This document shows positions 22,151 to 34,903 of a DNA stretch of 64,000 bases, piece after piece (position 1 is the stretch's first letter; each line of letters opens with the position of its first letter). This DNA is from Prosapia bicincta. Taxonomy: Eukaryota; Arthropoda; Insecta; Hemiptera; Cercopidae. The notes below the pieces were generated by a model. It was not told the origin of the DNA. It made no database searches and saw nothing but the letters and a program-made list of their open reading frames with translations. The stretch is taken from positions 133,684,240 to 133,748,239 of the forward strand of contig JBAIZL010000002.1 of the NCBI GenBank assembly GCA_036971475.1, given 5' to 3'. The translations under genes were made by a program, and so were the position numbers.

Positions 22151-22679
22151 ATACACACAATCAAACATCTCCTATCTATTTATATTTTAGGTAATTTAAA
22201 GTTTATACACCATTAAATAAATTTTTTGATAAGTACTGTGTTGTAGAATTTTACTGGATGGGATACAACTGAAGAAAGAACTTTAGTGCATAAGAAGGAA
22301 TGCTTCCTGTGAGTTCAAACCTTACAGTCTTACATAAGCAGAGCCCGCGTTATAACAAATTTAATGAATAGTAAATTATTTGTTTCTACATTCAACGTTA
22401 GCTACTAGTTTACACTTGTAGACTTATCCATATATTAATATGTAAACAGTTGCTATTTATTAGTACTAGCTTTCTGTCTACATGAGGGTGACCAATTTGA
22501 GAGGTATGTTCCATTATCATCTTTGAATTACAGTCTGAGTCGAAAATAGAACAATTGTGCCAATCTCAAATTGCTGGTTCTCATTTAAAGTAAGTGCTAC
22601 TATAGGCAAGTTTTTAAATATTGAAATATGATAAAGCATATAAGAATACATACATCATTCAAAATGGAGGGTATATAGA
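22151..22679. other. dia intron 1, no gene seen
   Basis: This is mostly featureless. A partial PLE terminal phrase (AAGTAAGTGCTACTATAGGC) is at 22588-22612. Confidence 0.45.
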
Positions 22680-23120
22680 ATTTACTTTTGATATCACTTG
22701 GCAAAAAACCACTACTTACTGATATTTTTCAGCAGACATGTTTCGCACTACATCAGTGCATAGTTCTATGCTATGACACGGACAAGACTGTTGCTCAAGT
22801 GTGTTGTATTGTGTGAGTCTGTTGTGTATTGGTGTATCATTGTTCATAGAGTAGTTGTTAATAATGCATTAAAATATAGTATTTGGTTGTGAGTGTGTTT
22901 TGTTGTTTAGAATGTATTGTGGGTGATTTTTGTGGTGTTTGCATATCTCGTAGTTTTCTATTGTGTTTAGTTTGTTGCTTTTTTGATGTAATGAAGGATT
23001 TTTAGATTATTGTCTATATTGGTGTATTTGTGTAGTGTGTTCTGTATGTGTATGGGGAAGTTTGATTTGGGTTGTGTGTTTTTTATGTCTTTTATGTGAT
23101 CCTTGTATTGTGTGGTTTTC
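22680..23120 (-). mobile_element. Penelope-like element 3' part: GIY-YIG C-terminal relic and terminal repeat
   Basis: On the minus strand, 23110-22810 encodes a decayed GIY-YIG C-terminal region (for example KATKLNTIENYEICKHHKN, compare L.TLEQYEIYKH in other copies). It is followed downstream by the terminal module GCACT-GATGT-AGTGC, GAAAC, ATGTCTGC. The same module recurs in the hairpins at 45030-45150 and 50900-51070 and assigns those hairpins to this PLE family. Confidence 0.7.
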
Positions 23121-23268
23121 CCCCAAAACCAAAAGTAGTACTGTAATTAAAAAAAACCCTTATGATGTGCAACAGAAAAACTGCATTGAATTTAAGTTTT
23201 TACAAACAAATTCTAGAATGAAATAACATTTCAATTAAATTGGTAAATAACACAAAAGCTCAATTTTC

Positions 23269-23416
23269 TTCAGCTTCAGAAAACCCCGACATATGATCTC
23301 ATTACTTCAGCTTCAGAAAACCCCGACATATGATCCCATTACTTCAGCTTCAGAAAACCCCGACATATGATCCCATTACTTCAGCTTCAGAAAACCTCGA
23401 CATATGATCTCATTAC
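23269..23416. repeat. 37-bp tandem repeat, four copies
   Basis: The unit begins TTCAGCTTCAGAAAACC and contains CGACATATGATC. The four copies differ at only a few C/T positions, so the array is young. Confidence 0.95.
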
Positions 23417-25804
23417 TATTATGAATTTCTAATAACTTTTTTGATGAAGGAGAAAAGAAAAATTTCAACACATATATATCCCCTCCCTACATACACATGA
23501 ACAACAGGACAGCATTTAAAAAATAAAAACATAAACAACAGCTATAAAATAACTTTATATTTTTTGGAGACTTTGTACTTTGTCCATTAAATTTTAAAAT
23601 AAAATCACTCATATAACAACTACAATAATAGTGGTATAATGCTAAAACCTTAAACACTTTCACTATCACATGAGGAAAAATAGCAACTTGTTCATCAGTT
23701 GCATCAATAACTTACACATGAAGGACTTGTATCGCAATATATAATTAACACTGTTATATTTTCAAGAATAATTTACAAATAGTAAACAAACTATTTTAAT
23801 AACTTTCTCAGGGAAGTCAATGAAAATTGTAGATGAAAAGAAAATTATCAAAATATTCTAAAACAGATTTTTTTTTGTTTTAAGGCAGTCAGTAAGTTTA
23901 TAATACGACTTTGTCATCCCTACCAAATGGAAGATTTAAAACCTCCTGAGCAGAGGTACATCACATGTGCAGAGATGCGCCCCTGAAGTATATTTGCTCT
24001 CCTTCGGCATAAAAAAGAGGTGTTTGCACAGTTACACTCCCTTGAGATAAGTAAAATTAAATAATATAAAAAGGAAAAAGTAGGGTATACCTGCCACTAA
24101 ATAGGTACACGAAGTAGGTATACCTGCAGGTACGACCCCTGCCACTAAAAGTAGAGCAAAATTATGGTACTCGCTGGATAGGAGTAATTCAACTGAAATA
24201 GACCTACTTCCAATCAGGGTGTCCACCCACTACCCGGATATGTTTTCTCACATTACACATGGAGGCTTCCAAATGATTTTAAACCTGTATTACATTTTAA
24301 AAGATTTAACATTAATTAATCATAACAACAGTTTTGAGATTTAATTTTTTCTTGAAGGAATTTTCCATTCCTATTTTCTAAAATGTTGGTTATGGAGTAA
24401 AAATTATAGTATTTCTTAATCAGGGAAATTATGTTGCCTTAATTAGTTTCAGGATTTTGTATCTTGAAATATTTTAATGCATTTTGGGCACAATGATAAT
24501 TTTATTGAATAGGTATTAAATACAACAAAAAATTATCTAGTGTTGTAGAGTCTTTAAATTGATTTATATTATTCTTTTCTATACCATTAAAACTGTAAAT
24601 TTTATCAATGGATTTGTTTTAAAGCAAGCTTACAGATAAGCAATGTGACCTAGCCTTGTCTGATTCATACAGGCGTAATTACATTATCACTTTTCCACCT
24701 GAAGTAAGTTGTGGATAATTAGTTGAAGCTTTTTAACATTAGTTGTATGTGTATTTTAAACCAAAACAATTATATAAAACTTAATTACTTGATAAATAAT
24801 AATAAACAAAATGATAATGATACAAAGACAACTGTAATTTAATTATTATAAATTTCCTCAGAGGATCTACAAAAAAATATAGAAATATAATTATTAATTT
24901 AAACAAATACACAGCCTTCAGCTGTTATTTACTGGTAAAAATGAATTTATAACTATCTCCAATGGTTATTAAAAAAAAAAATGCTCAAACTAGAGTTTAA
25001 ATGATATCCATCAATATTTAAAAAAAAACACAACTGTCAATGCCCTATTTCAAAGGGACAGTTTAAATTTTGAAATGATACTTTTGCTAGATCTATTCCA
25101 ATGCCCCTAGGTTTTACATCTGATCCTGTTAGTTTTCTTTAAAATATTGACAGTATTTCTACTATCCATCTCAACCTTCTATAATTATTTTACCATGACA
25201 ATAATGGTTGGTGAGTAATATAAGGTTTAGATTTAGATTGTAAATATTTCGTCATGCCCTATTCAGCTCAGTTAAAGGTCATTGTTTTTTTCAATAACAA
25301 TTAATTTGATGCAAGAGCCCTTGATAACTTGAGACTAAATCCACAATGTAAAGCAATAATAGCTTAAATTGTGGTGCTTGCCTTTAAAATAAAAAAGTAA
25401 CCAACATTCAAAATTCTTACAGTTAAACCTCATATCTAATACATGATTATAAAAGTTGTCGAATATTCAAAAGATATTGAAGTTATAAAATTTGGATATG
25501 CAAATTTAAGTATACTTCACTCTGAATGAGTTGCTATACACGCATAAATTTTTCCACAATTTTGTGTTTATGGTGGATTGCAGAACTCTACCTTGTTCAT
25601 AAAGTAACTACTTTCTTCATAAAGTCAAACAAGAGATTAGCAAATAATACCACTGATGACATAGATGTCGAAAACTCTGCAAGGAACAAAGAAACAAACT
25701 TCCCAGAAACTAATGGGTGCTATTTTATACAGGATTGTTAGAAAATTATATGCTTAATAACGAAAAAAAGCACGCAACAAATAGTAACAGGTTCTAATAA
25801 TTTA
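23417..25804. other. dia intron 1, no gene seen
   Basis: This is AT-rich. A piece at 25426-25450 (ACAGTTAAACCTCATATC) resembles a Tigger terminal sequence, but no partner end was found. The open frame 25526-25741 has no domain. Confidence 0.45.
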
Positions 25805-26633
25805 CAGTATAACTCTAATAATACTAACCAATTGCGACTAGGCCCCATTCTGATAAAGCAAAATTCAGATAACTGGATTTATTTGAAAAAAGGCTCAAAA
25901 TATTAATTACTGTATATATGTTGCGAATGGGAGAAAAACTTTTTTTATATTTCTTTTTAAAACTTTTGAGATAAGATCTTAAATTATTCACAAAGAATTG
26001 GACCCAAAATTGGGTTTCCCATAGTGTTATTGCAAAAATCACTTTGAAACAACATTCTTTGTTTTTTGCTGCCTTCATTGATTTCCTTGACAAACTTTCA
26101 CCTTTAATTTCAAGCACTGATACTTAGTTTAAAATTGTAGGTTTGACCCTCTTAATGTCTCAAATTGTTGATTGTTCAACACCATACAGCTCAGCCAACT
26201 GTTGACCCGTAACTCCTTAATCTGACTGGTCTATAATCTTCAGTTTATCCGGTAACAATAAGGCAACTAATTTTTTTTTAGAAGCCATGGTGAACGACAA
26301 AACACTTACAAACAAAGCAATGAGCAGATGCAATCAAAGACACGCTGACTGACTAATAAAAGCAAATAATGACAGTCGAGGCGAGACAGGCACCTGCCGA
26401 CGGACATCAGGCAACTATACAAACTGCATGGAGATGGAGACTCAGCATCCAAATAATGTTTGCTCAGTGCCTACACTAACTTCGCGGAGAAAAAGCCAAT
26501 AGCACATGTAGGCAGAATAATTATTTTGGAATTCGCTCTAAGTTTCTGCAACTAATTTTTTCTTAATTTCTAAATCGTTTGTCCTAATTTTTCAGAAAAT
26601 CTGAAAGCAATTCAAATAGTCTGAATTTCACTG
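25805..26633 (-). mobile_element. Tigger/pogo DNA element, 829 bp, TA target duplication
   Basis: The left end CAGTATAACTCTAATAATAC (25805) and the right end, read inward CAGTGAAATTCAGACT (from 26633), share the CAGT..AA.T pattern of Tigger termini. Both are flanked by TA (25803-25804 and 26634-26635). The inner left sequence TTGCGACTAGGCCCCATTC also has the usual Tigger subterminal look. It encodes the N-terminal part of a transposase on the minus strand and is internally deleted. Confidence 0.65.
25824..26288 (-). pseudogene. Tigger/pogo transposase N-terminal relic (CENP-B-type HTH)
   Basis: From the ATG at 26288 the minus strand reads MASKKKLVALLLPDKLKIID, a stop where a glycine-containing turn is expected, then GVTGQQLAELYGVEQSTI, another stop, and DIKRVKPTIL. 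This is the CENP-B N-terminal helix-turn-helix of Tigger/pogo transposases (K.KLEII......QLA..YGV..STI.DI). The following SRKSMKAAKN block is also typical. At least four stops show it is dead. The DDE domain is absent. Confidence 0.85.
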
Positions 26634-28574
26634 TATTTGTGAGATCTAAAGACAAAGAAATGTCATTTGAGTTTTACCAATACATAACTGAGAACATGGA
26701 AAAATACAAACACCACTTGTAATCTAGACACAAATTGTTGAAGGCAGTAGCTGTTTTGTCTAAACACAAGATATGACAGACAGAATTTTTGCACACGAAG
26801 CAATATTTCACTAAAAAGAAGAATAAACTAAACCATCAAAAAAACTCTGGCAGAAACAAATTTTTAAGTAAAATGAACTTTTAGTGATTAAAATACCTCA
26901 GAATGTATATAGTTTCTATGGGAGTGGAAGAAGATAAATAGTTTAATTTTCCAGCTTCACCATCGGCAATATTAACAGATGAAATATCTGCATCATGGAG
27001 ATGTTTAGATAAGACTGCTAATCTACCACTATACTATTAATTCAACTGAAATGGTATGTTCTAAAATGATTGGAAATATTACAGACAACCCTATTTGTTT
27101 CTGCTACTGGTAGCCACTTTGAGTTGAATTTTTAAACAATTTAACCTACATATGAGAAGAGGCAATCAAAACCTGATAAAACCATACACTGACAATAGTT
27201 TATCTTTGGTCTTGAAATGATAATCTTAAGAAGTATATATTTGATTAGATGAAATCAGTTACTGAATTTAAATAATCTTCTTTCTATTCTGTTAAAAAAT
27301 GTGGAATATTTTTCGTTACTTATTGTTGACTTTCCTTCAGTATTATGTACAATTTAAAGTCCCACAATTGATCAATCATGTCGATTTCATTTTCAGATGA
27401 AAAGTATTTTATGGTCAGTTGGGACAACTGTTACTTACTTTTGTTTCGCAATTTTCAGAAGAGATTTTGTTGTGTGTGAAGTGTCTAAGAAGTTGCAGTG
27501 TATTATTATATCCCTTCCTTAATAAAAACCTTATAATACCTACCTATCCTAATCCATCTACCCTAAAGGTAAACTCTTCTCTGTAACTCCTAACACAGAG
27601 TAAGAATTGTTAGGTGTAGACAACTACTCCAATGGCCCTGATCTTTCCCAACATCCCTGACCCCAAGAAGTTATATCTGTATCATAACCTTATCAATTAT
27701 TCAGAATCTCTTGCTTAGCAATGACAGGTAATAATATTCAAAGTGACTGACTTCCCCAAATAAAAAATAGTAGGATAAAAAGCAATCGATCAATATTCAG
27801 CTGCTAAGGCAACCCGTTTCGACAGTTTACAGATACAAAAAGTTTGTTGCACTTATTAATAATTATACATTGTAGCTTGTAATTTTCTACATTCATGTCT
27901 AAAAATTATTTTTGATAGATTTTGTGATAATTTATTTTTAGTAGTCTTTTATACAGTGTCACTACAATTTTAAATTCACTGGAAGAAGACATTTTTACAC
28001 TTTTAAAATTTCAGTTTTTGTTACTGACAATTTTATTTATTTTTAAAATTAATTTTTGTCTCTCCTTTTCTAATGGAGAAAGTTTAATATTATTTTTTTC
28101 ATATTTTTACAACTATACATGTTTTATAAATGAAATAGGTTATGAATTGAAAAATAACTAATATTCTTGAAAAGTGTTATAAAATAATTTAATATTAATA
28201 AAATCTTGTTGTGAAATAACAATAACTTTCAAAACAAGACCAGCTTAGGTCTATAGTTGAAAAAGATTTTTTTAAAATCATACAAATTATACAAGGTAAA
28301 AGTATTGACTAAAGAATCAAACAATACAGTACAACCGTCAGGAGAACTGAGCTGGAAGGAATGCAAGGATTGCGGTGACGAACTCCCTCATTTGACCCGG
28401 CTGTTGGTGTACTAGCCTTTGCAGAATTGTAAAAACATCAACCATCCCGCTTGCTCACTGTTAGACCATACTGTGTTACTGTAAATTGATTCATCTTGAA
28501 CCTAAATAAATTGTGTAAAAGATTATATCCCATACTAATAACCTTGATAAATTTCTACCAAAGGCTGTATTTTT
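26634..28574. other. dia intron 1, no gene seen
   Basis: I see nothing beyond AT-rich intron sequence in this stretch. Confidence 0.5.
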
Positions 28575-28870
28575 ACTTTCTCACATATACTATAGTATAG
28601 AGAAAGTATTGTGATCGCAAAAAAAGATTTTTGAGGTGTTAGTGGTAATATCCATTTTGAGGTCCCCTGAGCCAAAAAAGTGTTTTTTACAAAATGTCAG
28701 TATGCATGTCTGTCTGTGTGTCCGTATCCCGACTACTGATCCGATTTGAATAAAATTTCGTATATTTATGTACATTGACCTCTTACAGGGGTAAAAAACC
28801 ACAAAAACGTTTTAAACATATTTTACTACTTTTTTAAAATTTTTTGTCAATATAATATCATTTTTGAGAA
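28575..28870. repeat. probable dispersed repeat with TGTCTGTC core
   Basis: The phrases GAGAAAGTATTGTGATCGC, ATATCCATTTTGAGGTCCCC, CATGTCTGTCTGTGTGTCCG and CGATTTGAATAAAATTTCG are more GC-rich than the surroundings. They resemble a class of short interspersed repeats known from many invertebrates. There is only one copy in the window, so this is recognition rather than proof. The open frame on the minus strand is part of it. Confidence 0.4.
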
Positions 28871-30327
28871 GAGTGTAAAAAAATACATAAAAAGGGATTT
28901 TTAATTTTTTAAATAGGTTCTTGTAAAATTTACTAAATGCACAATCTTTGTTTACATGTATTTCTTATATGTCTAATTTAACATGGCCTTTTATGATATA
29001 AGATTATTACTTTTTCCCAACATGACACATGCAAAGGCAACTGACAGGCATAATATCAACTAAACACCTCAGGCGAATGTTCGTAACTGGGCTAGTACTA
29101 ACCCCGCACCCCTCATCCGTCGCCTCGGTTCTCCGAACAGTAGTTATTGTTCAATAGGACATCCCTTCTCTGTTTTCTTATAAAATGGGATGTCCCACTT
29201 CACCCAATAATTGTTTGTCATTCTATGTTATTACTTATTGGCAGTACAAATTTATACTTCATTAAAGTACATTAATTGTATTTGTTCAGGAAAATTATAT
29301 AAAAAAAAGACACAAAACAACCGCCCCAAAGCTTGAATTTTAAGTTAACTAAATTCATCCCAAGTAAGTATTTGAAGAGTTATTTGCTCGTTATAGAAGC
29401 AGAAAAATCTGACCAATACAATGCTTTTTTCTAAAAATTACGAATGGACACTATTCAGGGGTTACCACTCTGTCAGTCAAGATGATTAATTTTTAAATGT
29501 TTTTTCCCATCTCAAACACGATCAATGTTTGCTATTTTGAAACTCAAAAGGTTAAAGGTTAATACTTTAATTTTTATAATAATTTAATAACTTAATAATT
29601 TTTAAATATTAAACAAAAACAATGTTTCAATAATCAAATAGGAAATATGAAATTAATATTCTGGAACTAAACATAAAATGTTTTCCAGGATGGAGGTTTG
29701 TAAGCCTGCCAAAAAAACTGTTGGTACAAAAACGTCAAGCTAATGTGCCTTGACAATATCAATTCAAGTTTTAATTTAGCCACTCTCTTGACATAAACTA
29801 TAACCCAAGCTACATTTACACATTTTAAGAAAAGCCAAATTTATATATTATTTTTATTTAGCATTACTTTGTTTTGATCTGTATTTTTTTAGATTTTCAT
29901 TTCCATGTTTAGGTGTCTGATGAGAAAGAAAGTCAAATGATGTCCTTGTTCTATTAACAAGTGGTGATGTCATGGAGCTTTCTTACACTCTCTTTATAGT
30001 CAATTCATTCAAACTATGTCATGGGCAGCAGTAACCTGTCTCACTGACTCAAGCAATTCAAATTCACAATTTATAAACTGTAGGCTTATAGAGATTCTTA
30101 CTTTAATCTTTTCCTTTAAGCCTAGTAATAAAAAAATTAATTGAAAAATCCTTAAATTCTAAATATTAAAATTACAGTTAAACTTATTACTATTATCGTT
30201 AATTATTTCTGTTTACCATCTAGTGTATACATTCAACTAGATCTAATAGCTGAATTTTTAGATAAAATTACACACCATAGAGCAAAAATTTCAACATATG
30301 TGTAAGGGTTGTGTTTTTTTTATATAT
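28871..30327. other. dia intron 1, no gene seen
   Basis: A slightly GC-richer island is at 29020-29220. No gene or known repeat was recognised. Confidence 0.45.
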
Positions 30328-30454
30328 CAAACAAAACTAGGGGTTTTCATACAATTAATTAGTTACTGAAGTGTAATTTCTTTAAGAATCCAAACAAAAC
30401 TAGGGGTTTTCACTACAATTAATTAGTTATTGAAGTGTAATTTCTTTATGAATC
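30328..30454. repeat. 63/64-bp tandem duplication
   Basis: Two adjacent copies start at CAAACAAAACTAGGGG (30328 and 30391) and differ at about four positions. Confidence 0.95.
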
Positions 30455-32715
30455 CAAAGAAAACATCACACTCTAAACAATTTTGACATTGGAAATATAG
30501 GTAAAACAAAAACAAAAAATATAAATCTCAAAAACCCACAATCAATGATTCAGATTTAATCACATTATTTTTGAAATACAAATATTTACAAATTTAAATC
30601 ATAAAATTTAAAGCTATAGTTATAGAACGAATTGGGGAATCTCTTAAGAAATGGCAATAATTGTAAATTCATATGTCGTGTAACAATATACCCTTATTTT
30701 CTTCGAATTTGAAAGTTTCATTATTTCATAAACATTTAAGTGGGACCTAAGATATTTATTCCTTTCAAGAGGATTCCTGATTCATTAACAACTGAATTTT
30801 CATTATTTACCCTAAGAAGTCTATTCTTTTAATCTCTAAAAAAGCAGTTTAAAAATGCAAATAGTACAAAACAAGTGCAATGCATTGCAAACCATAAATT
30901 AAGCGAAATTATTTTTCCATTAAACAAACCAAATATTATTAGCATGATATAGAAGCTTTTAAATCTTATGGGCACTGAACATAAATTGAGAAATGGAAAA
31001 AAAACATTAATGATTTAAAGTAATTTTTCACTAGTTACTGAAATAATTACTTATAAAAAAAAGTTTAAATGTTATTACAACACGTAATTTTTATAATGAT
31101 TAAAATAAAAGCAATAAACTTATTAAATTAAACCGTTCCACCCACAAATTACATGCCAAATTAAAAACAAAATCAACAAAATTCAGTAAATATAGACTAA
31201 AATAAAATATAGAAAATAAACCATGTATCATTACAAAAAGGGATCATGTTGTTAAATACAAGATATATGTAAAATAAAATATTAAGACAATCTTTGTAGA
31301 AATTTCAAATGTTTTTAAAAATTACTTAATAAGAAACACTAATTTATTACAGGTTCTGTTTAGCTTATGTGGGAAAACTGATGCTACTTTTAGTTTAGTT
31401 TTAAGGAATACTACAAATCCCCAAATAACGTCAACTATTTTTAACCCACGGTGTCAACACACTATCTTAAGAATGCTAAAATACATTTCGCAATTGCCAA
31501 AAAAAAAGAGTTTGTTTCATTTAAGAAAAAGCTTTTTAATACTACATTTTTACAAATAAATAATACACATTTTGTATAAACTCCCTTACAAATATTAGTA
31601 TAATACAATATACCAAGCCAATGACAAAAGAATGAAATTTGGAATAATTGGAATTTAAAAGGAGGTAATGCATAAATTCAAATATAAAGGGGACAAACAA
31701 CTCATACAATTTTTAAAAACAAATCTATAACATTCTATGATCATTGATTATCAAGAATCAATTGAATATGGAAACAGTGTACTATCTTACCATAAAATAT
31801 CTACAAGAAATATTATTTCTCCGAATATTAAACAATTTCTTCAAAAATTAAACATGGTGTGTAATGATTTTTTTTTTAATTTATCAAAACACTTAATTTG
31901 CTATTTGTTCAGCAAAAATCGGAAAGTAAATTGGTTTATAGTTAGATAGAAACAACAGAAATTGAGAATCTATTACTTGCAAATTTAAAATGTTTTAAAA
32001 AAAAAAATTTGTTAAATATTTTGTTGTGGTTTTAAAATGATCAGCCAGAACCACTGTCATTGCTAAGCAGTGGGTTCAAACCCTGTAGGACAAAGCAGAT
32101 TTGGTTAAAACACTAAAGACTAGAATTTAAAGCAACATAATCTTTAGTTGTGACACAAAAACTTCCTTTAACTACAATAATTTTATGAACATTCTGGTTG
32201 CAAATTACATTATTGATTATGATTTTTGTTACCTCTGAGTATAGTTGCTTTGCAACCAAAATGTGGTTAATACAAAATTATTGTGATAGAGGGTGTGGGT
32301 GTATTGTTTTTTTTTTTTATTAAATACTGTACAAACATTTTTGAAATAGACCTGATACATTTTTAAAACCTTATATCTTCATATCATCTGTATGTGTGGG
32401 TGTGTGTTAATTTAATGCAAACACTTTCAAAATCCTCCCAAGGATAAGTCTTTCAGCTGCATTCAACTTAAACCCATTTTTCTGCCTTCTGCTTTGTCTC
32501 ACCATATAATACCATTTAGTGAAGGATGAATTTCAGTGGCATCCATCTGGTTTTTGCTTCTTTATTTTATCTTCTCTGTACCTCTATACGTATCCATCAG
32601 AAGAGTATTTTTTCATAAAAATCAAAATTATCTTCTTTTTTAGTTAACTTGTTATCGTTCATTCTCCAGGTATAAATAAAATAAAACAACTATCTTCACT
32701 CTGGTTGAGAAAGGG
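30455..32715. other. dia intron 1, mostly featureless
   Basis: At 32041-32100 the string GTGGGTTCAAACCCTGT contains a perfect B-box-like GGTTCAAACCC with a plausible T-arm. The rest of a tRNA cloverleaf was not found, so it may be a fragment of a tRNA-derived SINE. Otherwise nothing was recognised. Confidence 0.3.
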
Positions 32716-32877
32716 TGCAGCCCTTCAGGTAAGCCTTTCAATTCTTCAGGTAAGACCTTCAACCCTTCAGGCAAGTCCTTCAGCCCTTCAGGCAAGACCT
32801 TCAGCCCTTCAGGTAAGTTCTTCAATCTTTTAAACAAGCCCTTCAACTTTTAAAGTAAATCCTTCAGCCCTTCAGGT
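32716..32877. repeat. 21-bp minisatellite, about seven units
   Basis: The unit is built on CCCTTCAGGCAAGACCTTCAG with T/C variants. On the minus strand it stays open and encodes heptads of the form LPEGLKV/LPEGLKD. No start, splice sites or similarity support a gene, so I treat it as a repeat. Confidence 0.9.
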
Positions 32878-33865
32878 CCCCCCCATATGATGCCAAAATT
32901 TGCCTCTCATTTTATTACCAGATCATTATGTCCTTTCCTTAGTGCCAACTAATCCTACCTTCCCTGTATTATCCTTTTCTTACAAAAGGGTGTATAGGTA
33001 GATGCTTCTTTACTACCGTGATAAAGAGGTCTACTTCAGGGCAGGTACCTGAACCCGAACATATAATACCATGATCTACTCTATATCCTTTACCAGAGGT
33101 TTTGCATCTCCTTCGATGTGATAACAATCATTCTGATTTGCTCAAAACTACAACAAAACTCATTAATTTTATCTAACAAATTTATATTTACAAACCTTAT
33201 TTTACTTTTTCATTTAAGAGGTTCCATTCACATGCCAATACTACCAATCTTTTTGTATTTTACCCTAATATCAAGATTTCTGTACAGTAGAATACTAAAC
33301 TGCAATCCTCTTCATTATATTTCTTCTTAGAAGAGAGTCACACGCACTTCTTTAGTCCCCTGATAGAAAGGTCTACTTCAGGTATACAACACATGAAACA
33401 ATGATCCTCCATATAGATCCTTTATCAGAAGGTTTTATCTTCTAACCTTAATCCTACTGAATATCAACAACAGTTTCTTATTATCCGTAGGCGATAATAG
33501 TTAAACTAGTCAAGTGAGTTAAAACTACTACAAACACATAATTAAGAAAAAAAACTTTTACACTTGTACATCTGAAATTTTCCCATTTAAGATATTTACT
33601 TTTTTCAATAGCGTATGTTTCACATTCTCATATTTATGTTATATACAAAAGATGTTTAATTATATTATTATTATTAACAATAATATTTAATATAACATTC
33701 ATCGTAAGTTGCATCCAAAATTATTACACTTTCAGCGTAAGAATCAAATTCTCTTATCAAATGAAAAGTAAAACCTAAACACAAAATAAAAAATATAACC
33801 TAACAATCTACTCATATATCATGACAAAATTTTGAAAATGTGTTTTGGTTTTTTTTAAAAATACT
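32878..33865. other. dia intron 1, no gene seen
   Basis: Two similar phrases (GATAAAGAGGTCTACTTCAGG near 33020 and GATAGAAAGGTCTACTTCAGG near 33362, each followed by a TTTA(C)CAGA(A)GGTTTT motif) suggest a diverged 340-bp direct duplication. No gene was recognised. Confidence 0.45.
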
Positions 33866-33869
33866 TTAA

Positions 33870-34899
33870 CCCTAAGCACTCGACGGTAGGGGGAGCCCCG
33901 CCAAGCGTATATTGCAGTTTACTCGTATGTCGGGGGTCACCCGACACGATTTTCAAATGCCTATAACTCGTCTGCAACGAAGCCTACGACATTCAATCTT
34001 TTACCGTTTGGTGCTACAATCTATTGATAATAATGTGAACTAAGTTGAAAATGTCTAGGATTATGTAAGTCATCACAAAATCTAGTTTGCCACTACGTTG
34101 TAAGCTGCAAGTAGGTTACAGTTTTGCAGGTTATTTTTTTTACTCGTAGTTTGCCGTGGCTTCACGTGGAATTAGTGATTCTGACATCCCTGATCTTTTA
34201 CTTGATCCTGATTTATTAGAATGTAGTTAAGTTTCATAAACAAAATAATTAAACCAACCGGTATTTGTAAATATACCCAGTTTATGGGTGGTGTAGATTT
34301 AGCTGTTCAATATAATGAACCATGCAATTTTACGAGACGAACAAATAAATGGTGGAGGGAAATGTTTTTCTGGCTATTAGATGTAGCTGTAGTAAACAGT
34401 TTTATTATCTATAACAAAAAAAAGGAAATGAGAGAAAATCCTGTTAAACAAAAATAGTTTCGCCAAAACTTGGTGAGGGAACGCATTGGTGATATCAGGA
34501 ATAACCTGTATTCTGACAAAGAAGAAAGACTGAATGGGAAATTACATTGAATCTTTTCCAATGATAAAAGTAGTTCTAAGGATTGTGTAGTTTGCAGTAA
34601 CAGGAAGATAAAAGCAGGTAGAAGGGAAACAGTTTTTCACTGAAAAACATGCAGCAGAAAACCAGGACTTCATCTGGAAGACTGTTTTCAAAGATATCAT
34701 ACTCTGCAAAACTACAAATAAGATAATAAAATCATGTACATACAGTATTAGTGAATAAAAATAGCTTAGTTTACTAAAATGATGTAAGAGAAAACAAAGT
34801 TTTCCTTAAACAATAATGCAACATGCAGGTGAGGAATTTTTCTCAATTTAATTACAAGTGGGGAAGCAAAGCATGTTAAAAAAATCCGAGCGCTAAGGG
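33870..34899 (+). mobile_element. piggyBac element, internally deleted, TTAA target duplication
   Basis: TTAA flanks both ends (33866-33869 and 34900-34903). The left end CCCTAAGCACTCGACGG and the right end, read inward CCCTTAGCGCTCGG, are piggyBac-type inverted ends. The 1030-bp body retains only the C-terminal transposase. It sits in dia intron 1 on the opposite strand. Confidence 0.9.
34237..34725 (+). pseudogene. piggyBac transposase C-terminal fragment
   Basis: The frame reads GICKYTQFMGGVDLAVQYNE, then WWREMFFWLLDVAVVNSFII and ERIGDIRNNLYSDKEERLNG, ending in a cysteine-rich CVVCSNRKIKAG...H.KTCSRKPGLHLEDCFQ region. MGGVD and KWWREMFFWLLD are signatures of the piggyBac DDE domain end. 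The final cysteines/histidine match the C-terminal RING-like zinc finger. Three stops occur (for example after VKQK and before IFSNDK). The N-terminal two thirds, with the first catalytic aspartates, are missing. Confidence 0.9.
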
Positions 34900-34903
34900 T
34901 TAA

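Noticed and set aside
23269..23416. CRISPR-like array
   Set aside because: The 37-bp units are directly adjacent without spacers; it is a simple tandem repeat.
25426..25470. Outer end of a larger Tigger element
   Set aside because: ACAGTTAAACCTC resembles a Tigger end, but the TA-flanked pair 25805/26633 explains the coding part better and no matching right end was found for it.
32041..32100. tRNA gene
   Set aside because: Only a B-box-like GGTTCAAACCC with a T-arm is present; no acceptor, D or anticodon arms could be formed.
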